From positions 1-10,262 of the forward strand of contig DIFH01000071.1 of NCBI GenBank assembly GCA_002427615.1: 10,262 nt of DNA. The letters are read 5' to 3'. Numbering within the stretch: position 1 is the stretch's first letter; each line of letters begins with the position of its first letter. The notes under the pieces were generated by a model that saw only the letters and a program-made list of their open reading frames with translations, made no database searches and was not told the origin of the DNA. A program made the translations under genes and the position numbers. Positions 1 through 6,992 of this stretch are shown here, one piece after another. The DNA comes from Paludibacter sp. UBA5753 (lineage in GTDB: Bacteria > Bacteroidota > Bacteroidia > Bacteroidales > Paludibacteraceae).

Positions 1-14
1 AGTAATCCCCCTAC

Positions 15-2330
15 CTACTCGATTAATTCAGCTTTTGTATAGGTATAATTGGCATAAATGCTGAAATAATTCAGGAAAGGCACGTTGAGAAAATTAAGTC
101 GCTGATTCAGGGCAAGTTCAAAACCATAAACTGTAGCATCATCATCGCCGTTAACCGGCATGGTTATCTCGTAGACCTGTGATCCTCCTTCATACGGCAA
201 TGTTTCGGTATGGGTTGAATTCAGGATAATATCAGCCATTTTTTTATAATAAATCCCCGCGCTGAAAAGCACCAGGGATGAGGTATAGCTTTCGAACATG
301 AGGTCCAGGTTGTTGGAAGTCGTTGGTTTGAGGTCAGGATTTCCCTGGCTGATTTCCCTGGCATCGTCGTCCCTGAACTCATAAGGGACCAATGCTACAT
401 AGTCTGGACGGGCAATACCTGATGAGTAGGCAAACCGAAGGTTCATCTTGTCATTAAGCCGGTAAGTAAGATGGGCAGATGGTAATAAATTTGAGTAACT
501 GGCATCTGATTGCTCGTGATTGGCGGATGTGGTGGCCAGTGTCTTGTATTTGTTTTGCGTATTTTCATAACGCAACCCCGCCAGTATCGTAAACTTGTCA
601 GTCAGGTTTAAGGTTGTCATGCCATAGGCGGCCAGCACGATTTCGTTTGCATTGTAATTATCGTCCGACTGATCAAGGTACTCTGCCTTTCCTGCTCCCA
701 GATACCCCGTATCGTCGGGATCGACGATAACATCCGTAAAGCCGAATTCTCCTTCACCAACCGTATGTGTTTCCGGAAAATTTCTCAACTGGAGCCTGCG
801 GGCTGTATATTCCGCACTTTTGTCCGTATATTTTCCTCCGAACTTAATGGTGCTTTTCTCACCTGTCAAAAAATACGGAATTTCAACATTGAACATTCCC
901 GATATATCCTCATCTTCCTTCAGGTTATCGTCGACGCGGATACGGTTTAGCGTAAGTATATCTACCTGATCATTAAACCGTGTGTTCGGTGCAAACTCTT
1001 TAATTTCTTCGTTCGTATAACCGGAGAAATCAAAATCCCTTTGGAACCTGAAATAGGTTCTTGCAGGCATATCTTCTTTGGCTTTAATCCAGCTAGCGGT
1101 GTAATCAAGTTTTATCCCATTGAAATTGTGATTTCCACCAAACATGGCATTCGTGAGAAACTGATCTTCGACCCTGTTTCTGGTTTCTTTGGTTTCCGTT
1201 TCATCATCGATGATCCATTCGTCCAGACGTCTGATTTCCTTGTCGAAATAGCGGTTATGATTCATATTCAGGTAGATTCTGTTGAACTGATTAAATTTAA
1301 ATTCCGTGTTCAGGTTAAACCCTGTCCGTTCCCTTAATACGTCATAATCGTTGGAATGCTGGGCAAAAATATGGCCGGTCATGATATCATCGTATTCCAG
1401 TTCTTTTAACAACGAACCGCGATTGGTCTTATAATAACTTGCAGCAAACAGGACTCCGAGTTTTTTATCAAAAAAACGTTGCCCTGCATAGCCCGACAGT
1501 TTAGCGATGTCTTTGCCGTATTCATCAAAATAGGAATGCTGTGCATTGTATCCACCGGCGGCATCGATAACAAAAATCCCTTCATCGGGGGCCTGTTTCA
1601 TCTGAAAGTTGACGTTGCCTCCAATGGCATCGCCATCAATATCCGGAGTCAGGGCTTTTGTCACCACAATGTTTTCCATCAGATCCTGGTTAAGCAGGTC
1701 CAATCCCACAGATCTTCCCAGGTCGGGATCCGGTGCAGGAATGCGTTGCCCGTTTACGGTAAGGGAATTGTACTGGGGAGCAAGACCCCTGATCTGTACC
1801 AGTTCGCCTTCTCCCTGGTCGTACGTAATGGATATACCCGGTATCCGGGCAACTGTTTCCGCTGCATTTCTGTCAGGAAAAAGCAGGAACTGATCGGAGG
1901 AAACGACATTTTTTATGTTTGGCGCATTCTTTTGCTCGTTCAGCGCTTTTGCCTGTCCGCGTGTTAGCTGACCGTAAACAGAGACACCGCTCAGTTCTTT
2001 TGCAGATTCCTTTAAAGAGAAGTCAACAACCGTAACCTGGTTGGCCTGAACGGTTATCTCCAAAACTTCTTCCTCATATCCCAGGTACGAAGCGCTGATC
2101 TGATATTTTCCAGGCTCTACCCCCGAAATGGTATAGTTGCCCTGTAATTCTGCCGAAGCGCCCTGCGAAGTATTCAGCAGTATAACATTGGCGCCGATAA
2201 GAGGGGTTCCGGATGTCTCTTCAATTATTTTACCTACAATTTTTCCGTTAGATTGAGCGTACATGTTCGGGGAACACAGTATACTGAAGAGTCCTACTAA
2301 GATAATGAAATTAAACTTTAATCGAGTCAT
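15..2330 (-). CDS. TonB-dependent outer-membrane receptor, C-terminally shortened
   Basis: An outer-membrane receptor that would import a bound ligand using energy from TonB-ExbBD; the substrate cannot be told from sequence. Residues 1-26 are a signal peptide ending in the usual Bacteroidota pattern (MYAQ). Residues about 29-107 form a carboxypeptidase-regulatory-like beta-sandwich. Residues about 140-245 are the plug, with FPDRNAAETVARIPGISI, the RGL motif at 181-183, NGQR at 193-196 and the PDIDGDAIGGNV signature at 229-240. This plug style matches the TIGR01782 group of receptors, often linked to glycan uptake. The rest is beta-barrel. The frame ends with TAG at 15-17, right after a barrel strand (NYTYTKAELIE), without the C-terminal strand ending in an aromatic residue. 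Relatives I recall run on for roughly 100-150 residues, so this copy looks truncated. No partner SusD gene is visible. The ATG at 2330 is the only sensible start before the signal peptide and has no Shine-Dalgarno, as usual in this phylum. Confidence 0.85.
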   Translation of the reverse strand: MTRLKFNFIILVGLFSILCSPNMYAQSNGKIVGKIIEETSGTPLIGANVILLNTSQGASAELQGNYTISGVEPGKYQISASYLGYEEEVLEITVQANQVTVVDFSLKESAKELSGVSVYGQLTRGQAKALNEQKNAPNIKNVVSSDQFLLFPDRNAAETVARIPGISITYDQGEGELVQIRGLAPQYNSLTVNGQRIPAPDPDLGRSVGLDLLNQDLMENIVVTKALTPDIDGDAIGGNVNFQMKQAPDEGIFVIDAAGGYNAQHSYFDEYGKDIAKLSGYAGQRFFDKKLGVLFAASYYKTNRGSLLKELEYDDIMTGHIFAQHSNDYDVLRERTGFNLNTEFKFNQFNRIYLNMNHNRYFDKEIRRLDEWIIDDETETKETRNRVEDQFLTNAMFGGNHNFNGIKLDYTASWIKAKEDMPARTYFRFQRDFDFSGYTNEEIKEFAPNTRFNDQVDILTLNRIRVDDNLKEDEDISGMFNVEIPYFLTGEKSTIKFGGKYTDKSAEYTARRLQLRNFPETHTVGEGEFGFTDVIVDPDDTGYLGAGKAEYLDQSDDNYNANEIVLAAYGMTTLNLTDKFTILAGLRYENTQNKYKTLATTSANHEQSDASYSNLLPSAHLTYRLNDKMNLRFAYSSGIARPDYVALVPYEFRDDDAREISQGNPDLKPTTSNNLDLMFESYTSSLVLFSAGIYYKKMADIILNSTHTETLPYEGGSQVYEITMPVNGDDDATVYGFELALNQRLNFLNVPFLNYFSIYANYTYTKAELIE

Positions 2331-2353
2331 AGTTTTTATTTTTTATTTTTATG

Positions 2354-2646
2354 TTAATAATTATATTTCGTGCCGATTTTAGGAATTGATTGATTATTGG
2401 AAGATCGCACTTTAGACGTCCTTTGAATATCTATTTTCTCAATGATCCGTTTAAACAACGATTCAATCGGTTGTCTTACCCTTGAGACAGCCCTTAAGTA
2501 CAGGTCATTAGCCGTTTTTCTCCATTAGATTGTTCTCTCCGCCTGACCTTTAACTGCTTTGACCGGTTTAATACTTTAGAATTACTGAGACTTGCCATAT
2601 CCGTCAAAAGTTCAGCATCATTAAAAAATAATCGTAGATTTTTCAT
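2354..2646 (-). pseudogene. Decayed DDE transposase C-terminal fragment (IS4/IS5-like)
   Basis: Minus-strand translation gives a recognisable but broken transposase tail. The first frame from ATG 2646 reads LLTDMASLSNSKVL. A frame change near 2575-2580 leads to KPVKAVKGQAERTI, an in-frame TAA, and then WRKTANDLYLRAVSRVRQ followed by PIESLFKRIIEKIDIQRT and SKVRS. The block RQPIES...IEKxDIQRxSKVRS is typical of DDE_Tnp_1-type transposases that are common in Bacteroidota; the E of PIES is probably the last catalytic acid. Homology is lost after SKVRS (about 2400) and the frame ends at 2354, 24 bases before the receptor start. Only about the last fifth of a transposase remains, so it is inactive. 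The exact insertion-sequence family cannot be settled by eye. Confidence 0.75.
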
Positions 2647-2660
2647 AAGTTTTTTATTTG

Positions 2661-2792
2661 TGAGTCCACTGTAATGAATCCATTTTATACGATAAAAGGT
2701 TAAAAGTTCAAAAAGTTATAATTGAAATTCAGTGTATTATAGAAACAAAAAGTATTAAAAAGTAATGTTTTTGACTTTATACAGTGGACTCA
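2661..2792. repeat. 132-bp element with 13-bp perfect terminal inverted repeats (MITE-like or collapsed IS)
   Basis: TGAGTCCACTGTA at 2661-2673 is the exact reverse complement of TACAGTGGACTCA at 2780-2792. The 106 bases between are very AT-rich and non-coding. The size and ends fit a miniature inverted-repeat element, or the two ends of an insertion sequence that lost its interior. The transposase fragment lies outside the element, 15 bases to the left, so the two are not simply one copy. No exact target-site duplication directly abuts the ends; a loosely matching AATAAA-type sequence occurs on both sides but offset by two bases. Confidence 0.7.
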
Positions 2793-2809
2793 TTTATTAT
2801 TGTGCAAAC

Positions 2810-2870
2810 TTATAGCTTATATGTTACAAATCGGTTTAGAATTATAGCTTATATGTTACAAATCAGTTTA
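2810..2870. repeat. Two-copy 29-bp tandem repeat, 32-bp period
   Basis: A 29-base unit starting TTATAGCTTATATGTTACAA occurs at 2810-2838 and 2842-2870, separated by three bases. The copies differ only at one position (G at 2833, A at 2865). It lies just outside the right end of the 132-bp inverted-repeat element. It may be a small duplication from transposition or slippage, or a paired protein-binding site. With only two copies and a three-base gap it is not a CRISPR. Confidence 0.75.
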
Positions 2871-3073
2871 TAAATCACTACAAGATTATTTCAAGTATCA
2901 GTTTATCGTGTTCACCGAGAAAGTTCCTGTCAAAACAGCTTTGCAATGATCAAATATCGTAACTGGCAGTACAAATACTCCAGGGGTATGCAACATAATC
3001 AGGAATAATTACTTGCTGACTAACATGGATGAATTTTGCGAAACCTCAATAAATAAAAAACAGGGGAGTAAAA
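2871..3073. other. Non-coding stretch, no supported gene
   Basis: AT-rich sequence between the tandem repeat and the hydrolase remnant. Short open stretches exist in several frames, but none has a start codon with a recognisable protein. I see no RNA gene or long palindrome here. It may be decayed sequence or the upstream region of the hydrolase remnant. Confidence 0.5.
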
Positions 3074-3105
3074 TTAGGTTTTTAAAAACACAGACAGTAT
3101 ATTTG
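3074..3105 (+). promoter_or_regulatory. Putative Bacteroidota-type promoter of the hydrolase remnant
   Basis: TATATTTG at 3098-3105 is an exact match to the Bacteroidetes -7 consensus TAnnTTTG. Twenty bases upstream lies TTAG (3074-3077), three of four matches to the -33 TTTG element, at the expected spacing. It is 64 bases before the ATG of the broken hydrolase gene and on the same strand. This is a motif match only. Confidence 0.4.
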
Positions 3106-3169
3106 GAATGAACAACGACACCAAAAAATGGTGTGTAGAGGTGTCCTTAAATAAACTAAAAGCATTGAT

Positions 3170-3512
3170 ATGAAGAAAATATTAAAAAAAGTCCTGTAGA
3201 CTGTTATTTTCTTATTTTTAGTAATTTTTATTTGTGGGTTGATATTGGCGTTTATACTTAATAAATCAAAGACAAATCATGTTAGGATTTCGCCTGGAGA
3301 AGTTGTTGATTTGAGGCATAACTTCAAAGAAGCACATGAACAGTTTACTGCAACTGATGGGCAAGTTCTTTTTTTATGGAGATGGAACACTGACAGTATT
3401 ATACTATCAAAAAAAAGATATTGCCGTTTTGATCTTTCATGGTATTACCGGGCACAGTGGAGCCTATAATATAGCCGGTGAAACAATATCGGCAGGCTTA
3501 TATAGTATTTGC
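3170..3512 (+). pseudogene. Broken membrane-anchored alpha/beta hydrolase (serine aminopeptidase S33-like)
   Basis: From ATG 3170 the frame reads MKKILKKVL, then a TAG stop at 3197-3199, then a hydrophobic membrane segment (TVIFLFLVIFICGLILAFIL) and a soluble part with GEVVDLRHNFKEAHEQFTAT and WNTDSIILSKK. At the run of eight A at 3409-3416 the sensible reading moves to another frame: KKDIAVLIFHGITGHSGAYN followed by IAGETISAGLYSI. HGITGHSGAYN is the oxyanion-hole region before the nucleophile elbow of lysophospholipase/S33-type hydrolases. The similarity then stops at about 3510, where a palindromic element begins; the GxSxG nucleophile and the Asp/His residues are absent. One stop, one frameshift and loss of most of the catalytic domain make this a clear pseudogene. 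The specific enzyme activity of its ancestor cannot be told. Confidence 0.75.
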
Positions 3513-3620
3513 AAGAAAACGTCAATCTCTGCGTTGCACTTACATCAAAAACTACTCATCCCGACTTGGTGGGATGAGTAGTTTTTGATGTTTCGTGAGT
3601 ATTGACCTTGACGTTTTCTT
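3513..3620. repeat. 108-bp symmetric nested palindrome, MITE-like
   Basis: The outer arms AAGAAAACGTCAA (3513-3525) and TTGACGTTTTCTT (3608-3620) are perfect 13-bp inverted repeats. Inside is a perfect 21-bp hairpin stem (3542-3562 with 3571-3591). The two internal-loop segments between outer and inner stems are unpaired and exactly 16 bases each (3526-3541, 3592-3607). The hydrolase homology ends just before the left end, so the element or a rearrangement at it truncated that gene. An imperfect direct repeat of GTTTTCTTTTCAAACAC (3613 onward) follows at 3633-3648. No target-site duplication is evident. Confidence 0.7.
3542..3591 (-). terminator. Strong hairpin downstream of lpd, possible transcription end
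   Basis: A perfect 21-bp stem (ACATCAAAAACTACTCATCC... with its complement) closes on the 8-base loop GACTTGGT (plus strand). It lies 74 bases past the lpd stop, so operon transcripts running leftward would form it. No run of U directly follows the stem on either strand, so it is not a textbook intrinsic terminator. It may end or protect the 3' end of the aceE-aceF-lpd messenger, or simply be the core of the surrounding element. Confidence 0.35.
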
Positions 3621-3664
3621 TTCAAACACCGAGTTTTCTTTCAAGCACTAATTAGCACCCTACT

Positions 3665-5128
3665 TTAATGTTTCACCGGTTTGTAAATATGTGATGAATG
3701 CCCGTAAAAGAGTTCCGCAGCTTCCATAACCGTTTCCGACAAAGTGGGGTGAGGATGAATGGTAAGCGCCAGGTCTTTGACCGTCGCTCCCATTTCGATA
3801 GCCAATACACCTTCAGCTATCAGTTCGCCTGCACCTGGTCCGCAAATGCCGATGCCAAGAATCCGTTCAGTTCCGGGATCAATAATTAATTTAGTTAATC
3901 CATCGCTTCTGTCCAACGTGGTCGCTCTACCGCTTGCCGCCCAGGGGAACTTGGCTAATTCGAATTTGATGCCTTTTGCATTCGCCTGATTTTCGGTAAT
4001 TCCTGCCCAGGCAATTTCGGGATCGGTAAATACCACTGCCGGAATAGCCAGCGGTTCGAAAGCTACTTTTTTACCCGAAATGGCATCGACCGCCACACGT
4101 CCTTCGTGGGAAGCTTTGTGTGCCAACATGGGTTCTCCTACAATATCGCCAATGGCATAAATATTATCATCATTGGTTTTCAGTGTATTATCAGCAATAA
4201 TCCAACCGCGCTCGTTCACCTGCACTTTAGTATTTTCAAGTCCCAAACCCGCAGTTTGAGGTTTGCGTCCGATGGACATTAACACATAATCGTAATGTTG
4301 TTCTTCTATTTGTTTCTCTTTGTTTTCAATTTTCACCGTCAATCCATCAGCCACTTCTTTAATTTCTATTACTTTTGACTGAAGCATGATTTTGTCGAAC
4401 GAAGTTGAAATTCGTTTTTGCAAGTGCGACACCAAATCCTGATCGGCTCCCGGCAGCAACCTGTCCATAAACTCGACCACTGAAACCTTTGTTCCTAAAG
4501 CTGCATATACCGAACCCAATTCAAGACCAATATAACCTCCACCCACTACCAATAATGATTTGGGAATCGCCGGCAAATCGAGCGCTGTTGTCGAATTCAG
4601 CAATCGCGGACTATCAATTTGCAAAGCAGGAATGGTGGCAATCACCGAGCCGGTGGCAATAATGGCTTTATCGAAACTGATTTGCTCTGTCGAGCCATCG
4701 CTTTTGCTCACTTCAATTGTACCTGAAGAAGTAAATTTTGCCCTTCCCTGTACGAAATTTATTTTACGTTGTTTACTCAAAATACCCAAACCACCGGTGA
4801 GCTTATTCACCACTTTGTTTTTAAAATCGCGGAGTTTATCTATATCAATTTGAGGCTCGCCAAAATCGACCCCCCATTCTTTGGCTTCCTTGGCTTCATT
4901 AATCAATTTGGCAACATGCAGCAACGCCTTCGAAGGAATGCACCCTCGATACAAACATACGCCACCGGGATTTTTTTCCAAATCCACCAAAGTTACATTC
5001 ATGCCCAAATCGGCTGCATAGAAAGCCGCTGCATATCCCCCGGGGCCTCCTCCTATTACAACAAGCCTCCCACCCTGAGGGGGAAATATTGGGGATTTAT
5101 TATTTGAATTTTCCATAAATTGTTTCAT
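3665..5128 (-). CDS. lpd: Dihydrolipoyl dehydrogenase (E3 of pyruvate dehydrogenase)
   Basis: A cytoplasmic flavoprotein that re-oxidises the dihydrolipoyl arms of E2 and reduces NAD+ to NADH. FAD-binding GGGPGG is at residues 26-31, the redox-active disulfide at C58/C63 (GGVCLYRGCIPSK), the NAD-binding GGGYIG at 196-201, the second FAD motif YAIGDI at 324-329, and the C-terminal dimer-interface HPHPTLSE at 458-465 with the catalytic His/Glu pair. Phrases such as FPWAASGRA resemble the E. coli Lpd branch. At 487 residues it is slightly longer than the usual 465-475, because about 20 residues precede the first Rossmann strand; part of these (11-21) is encoded by palindromic repeat-like DNA. 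ATG codons at 5128 and 5116 (residue 5) are both possible starts; no in-frame ATG, GTG or TTG lies between 5116 and the Rossmann fold. It is the last gene of the operon, 52 bases after aceF. Confidence 0.95.
   Translation of the reverse strand: MKQFMENSNNKSPIFPPQGGRLVVIGGGPGGYAAAFYAADLGMNVTLVDLEKNPGGVCLYRGCIPSKALLHVAKLINEAKEAKEWGVDFGEPQIDIDKLRDFKNKVVNKLTGGLGILSKQRKINFVQGRAKFTSSGTIEVSKSDGSTEQISFDKAIIATGSVIATIPALQIDSPRLLNSTTALDLPAIPKSLLVVGGGYIGLELGSVYAALGTKVSVVEFMDRLLPGADQDLVSHLQKRISTSFDKIMLQSKVIEIKEVADGLTVKIENKEKQIEEQHYDYVLMSIGRKPQTAGLGLENTKVQVNERGWIIADNTLKTNDDNIYAIGDIVGEPMLAHKASHEGRVAVDAISGKKVAFEPLAIPAVVFTDPEIAWAGITENQANAKGIKFELAKFPWAASGRATTLDRSDGLTKLIIDPGTERILGIGICGPGAGELIAEGVLAIEMGATVKDLALTIHPHPTLSETVMEAAELFYGHSSHIYKPVKH
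5066..5098 (-). repeat. Palindromic repeat-like DNA encoding the Lpd N-terminal extension
   Basis: On the minus strand these bases contain AAATCCCC, CCCCCTCAGGG and GGGAGG, a C-run/G-run layout like the small CCCC...GGGG palindromic repeats I remember as abundant between genes in Bacteroidota. Translated, they give Lpd residues 11-21 (KSPIFPPQGGR), a Pro/Gly stretch unlike any part of the enzyme family. The assignment to a repeat family is from memory and pattern only. Confidence 0.45.
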
Positions 5129-5143
5129 TTAAATGTTTTGCAT

Positions 5144-5174
5144 TCTCCCTCTTCTCCAGAGAAGATCGGGGAGA
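5144..5174. repeat. Intercistronic palindrome between aceF and lpd
   Basis: TCTCCC (5144-5149) pairs with GGGAGA (5169-5174), and CTTCTC (5151-5156) pairs with GAGAAG (5159-5164), with an asymmetric bulge between. It fills most of the 52-base gap between aceF and lpd. It resembles the short GGGGAGAG-rich repeats common in Bacteroidota intergenic regions. In the transcript it could stabilise the upstream message or lower lpd output relative to aceEF. Confidence 0.5.
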
Positions 5175-5180
5175 GAGGTT

Positions 5181-6842
5181 TTAGCCTTCAATAATTAATT
5201 TCATTGGATTTTCCATGGCATCAATCACCCAACGCAGGAAACGAATACCGTCGGCGCCATCAATCACCCGATGGTCGTACGAAAGTGATAATGGAAGCAT
5301 CATTCTTGGTTCAAATTTACCATTGATATACACCGGCTCCATGTTCCCTCTGGAAATACCCAGAATGGCTACTTCGGGAGCATTGATAATCGGAGTAAAG
5401 GCTGTTCCGCCAATACCACCCAGATTCGTAATGGTAAAACATCCGCCCTGCAAATCTGCAATACTTGTTTTTTTAGTACGTGCTTTTTCGGCTAAGCTGT
5501 TGATTTCTTTCGATATTTCTATCACATTCATCTTGTCTGCATTTTTAATCACGGGAACTATCAGACCAAATTCCGTATCGACTGCTATACCGATATTAAA
5601 ATATTTTTTATAAATAATTTCTTTTTTCTGCATATCTACGCTGGCATTAAACTGAGGGAATGCTTTCAATGCCGAACTGATTATTTTCACCAGAATAGCT
5701 GTAACCGTCAGTTTCACGCCAAATTTTTCAGCCGTTTTTGCATAACTTTTCCTGAATTCCTCCAATTGCGTAATGTCGGCTTTATCGAATTGGGTTACGT
5801 GCGGAATGGTATGCCATGCATAACTCAAATGTTCAGCCGTTTTGTAACGGATATTCGACATGGCTTGCGACTCAACTTCGCCAAATTTTGTGAAATCGGG
5901 CAGCGGTTCCTGATGTTGTTCCACCCTGATATGCTGCATTTCGCCCTGTTGCTGATGTAGCGCTTTGCTGTACGCTTTCACATCGTCGAGCAGGATGCGT
6001 CCATCAGGGCCTGAGCCCTTCACCTGATTTACATCCACCCCTATTTCGCGTGCCAGACGGCGGACTGATGGCGCCGCAGGTGCAGCATTTAAAAGTATAG
6101 GTGGCTGGTTTTCAACTAAAATAACTTTTGGAGCTTCTGCAGGGGTATTATTTACCGGAGTAAATGTTTCAACTTTTTCTTCGGTAATTGTAGGCGTTTG
6201 TACAACAGTCGCCGTAGTTTGTAATGCAGCGGAAACCTGAACCTGCGCTTCAACATTGGCGCTTACTTTAAAAACAAGCGCACCAACAGGAATTACATCG
6301 CCTTCATTTACTAATACTTCTGTAACTTTTCCGGTAACAGTCGAAGGAACTTCGATGGTAGCTTTCTCGGTTTCGAGTTCTAGCACTGATTGGTCAATTT
6401 CAACAGTATCGCCCACTGCGACGAGTATTTTAATTATGGTTGCAGTGGTAATATTTTCGCCTAATTCAGGGAGTAAAAATTCCTGTTCAGTCGGCACGGT
6501 GGCTATTTTTTGCGGAACATCAACCGAACCAGCGTTTAGCTGGGCAACTGGTTCAATAATCGGAGTTGTTTCCTCCAAAGTTGAAACTGCGTTTTGAGCA
6601 ATAACTTCAGTAAATTCCACACTGAAGATTACTTGTCCGATGGTAACGACATCACCATCTTTTATTTTTATTTCAATTATTTTACCACTAACATCCGAAG
6701 GTACTTCAATGGTTGCCTTGTCCGTTTCGAGTTCCAAAACAGGTTGATCGAGCTCAATTGTATCACCTGCTTTCACCAAAACCTTGACCACAGTGGCTGA
6801 ACTGATATTTTCACCTAATTCGGGTATTTTAAAATCTTTCAT
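5181..6842 (-). CDS. aceF: Pyruvate dehydrogenase E2, dihydrolipoyllysine acetyltransferase, two lipoyl domains
   Basis: The core subunit of pyruvate dehydrogenase: it takes the acetyl group from E1 onto lipoyl-lysine and transfers it to CoA. Domain order: lipoyl domain 1 (residues 1-76, lipoylated K42 in ETDKATIEVPS); a linker; lipoyl domain 2 (about 121-195, K160 in ETEKATIEVPS); a long Ala/Pro/Val/Thr-rich flexible linker (about 197-255); the peripheral-subunit-binding domain (257-291, PSVRRLAREIGVDVNQVKGS); and the acyltransferase domain (about 325-553) with the active-site motif DHRVIDG (H524, D528). IPHVTQFDKADITQLEEFRK closely resembles E. coli AceF, which has three lipoyl domains. Length, 553 residues, fits a two-lipoyl form. 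The start at 6842 places the first lipoyl strand directly after Met (MKDFKIPELGE). It follows aceE by 150 bases, a wide gap that could hold its own promoter. Confidence 0.97.
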   Translation of the reverse strand: MKDFKIPELGENISSATVVKVLVKAGDTIELDQPVLELETDKATIEVPSDVSGKIIEIKIKDGDVVTIGQVIFSVEFTEVIAQNAVSTLEETTPIIEPVAQLNAGSVDVPQKIATVPTEQEFLLPELGENITTATIIKILVAVGDTVEIDQSVLELETEKATIEVPSTVTGKVTEVLVNEGDVIPVGALVFKVSANVEAQVQVSAALQTTATVVQTPTITEEKVETFTPVNNTPAEAPKVILVENQPPILLNAAPAAPSVRRLAREIGVDVNQVKGSGPDGRILLDDVKAYSKALHQQQGEMQHIRVEQHQEPLPDFTKFGEVESQAMSNIRYKTAEHLSYAWHTIPHVTQFDKADITQLEEFRKSYAKTAEKFGVKLTVTAILVKIISSALKAFPQFNASVDMQKKEIIYKKYFNIGIAVDTEFGLIVPVIKNADKMNVIEISKEINSLAEKARTKKTSIADLQGGCFTITNLGGIGGTAFTPIINAPEVAILGISRGNMEPVYINGKFEPRMMLPLSLSYDHRVIDGADGIRFLRWVIDAMENPMKLIIEG

Positions 6843-6909
6843 TTGTCGAATTTTTATTTTATTAATTGCAGGAGGCGAATAAACGCAAATCTTCGCAAAT
6901 AATACATTT

Positions 6910-6966
6910 ATAAGTCATATATACAAATACTTACATAAAAGAATAAGTCATAAATTTAGATTTATG
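6910..6966. promoter_or_regulatory. Paired 10-bp direct repeat and small palindrome in the aceE-aceF gap
   Basis: ATAAGTCATA occurs at 6910-6919 and again at 6943-6952, 33 bases apart, which is about three helical turns. The second copy overlaps the palindrome CATAAAT-TTAG-ATTTATG (6949-6966). This sits upstream of aceF in the 150-base gap. It could be a regulator-binding region or chance in an AT-rich spacer. No consensus TAnnTTTG promoter is visible in the gap. Confidence 0.3.
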
Positions 6967-6992
6967 TTTATTTGCATTCAATAATATCTCAA

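Noticed and set aside
765..1967. Several plus-strand open frames opposite the receptor gene
   Set aside because: They show no recognisable motif and are antisense shadows of a clear, continuous receptor frame on the minus strand.
2810..2870. CRISPR array
   Set aside because: Only two copies separated by three bases, with no spacers and no cas genes nearby.
2871..2949. Short plus-strand open stretch reading KSLQDYFKYQFIVFTEKVP
   Set aside because: It has no start codon, stops at 2947-2949, and resembles no family I can name.
3513..3620. Integron attC site
   Set aside because: The palindrome lacks the terminal RYYYAAC/GTTRRRY core sites, and its perfect inner stem differs from the bulged stem of attC.
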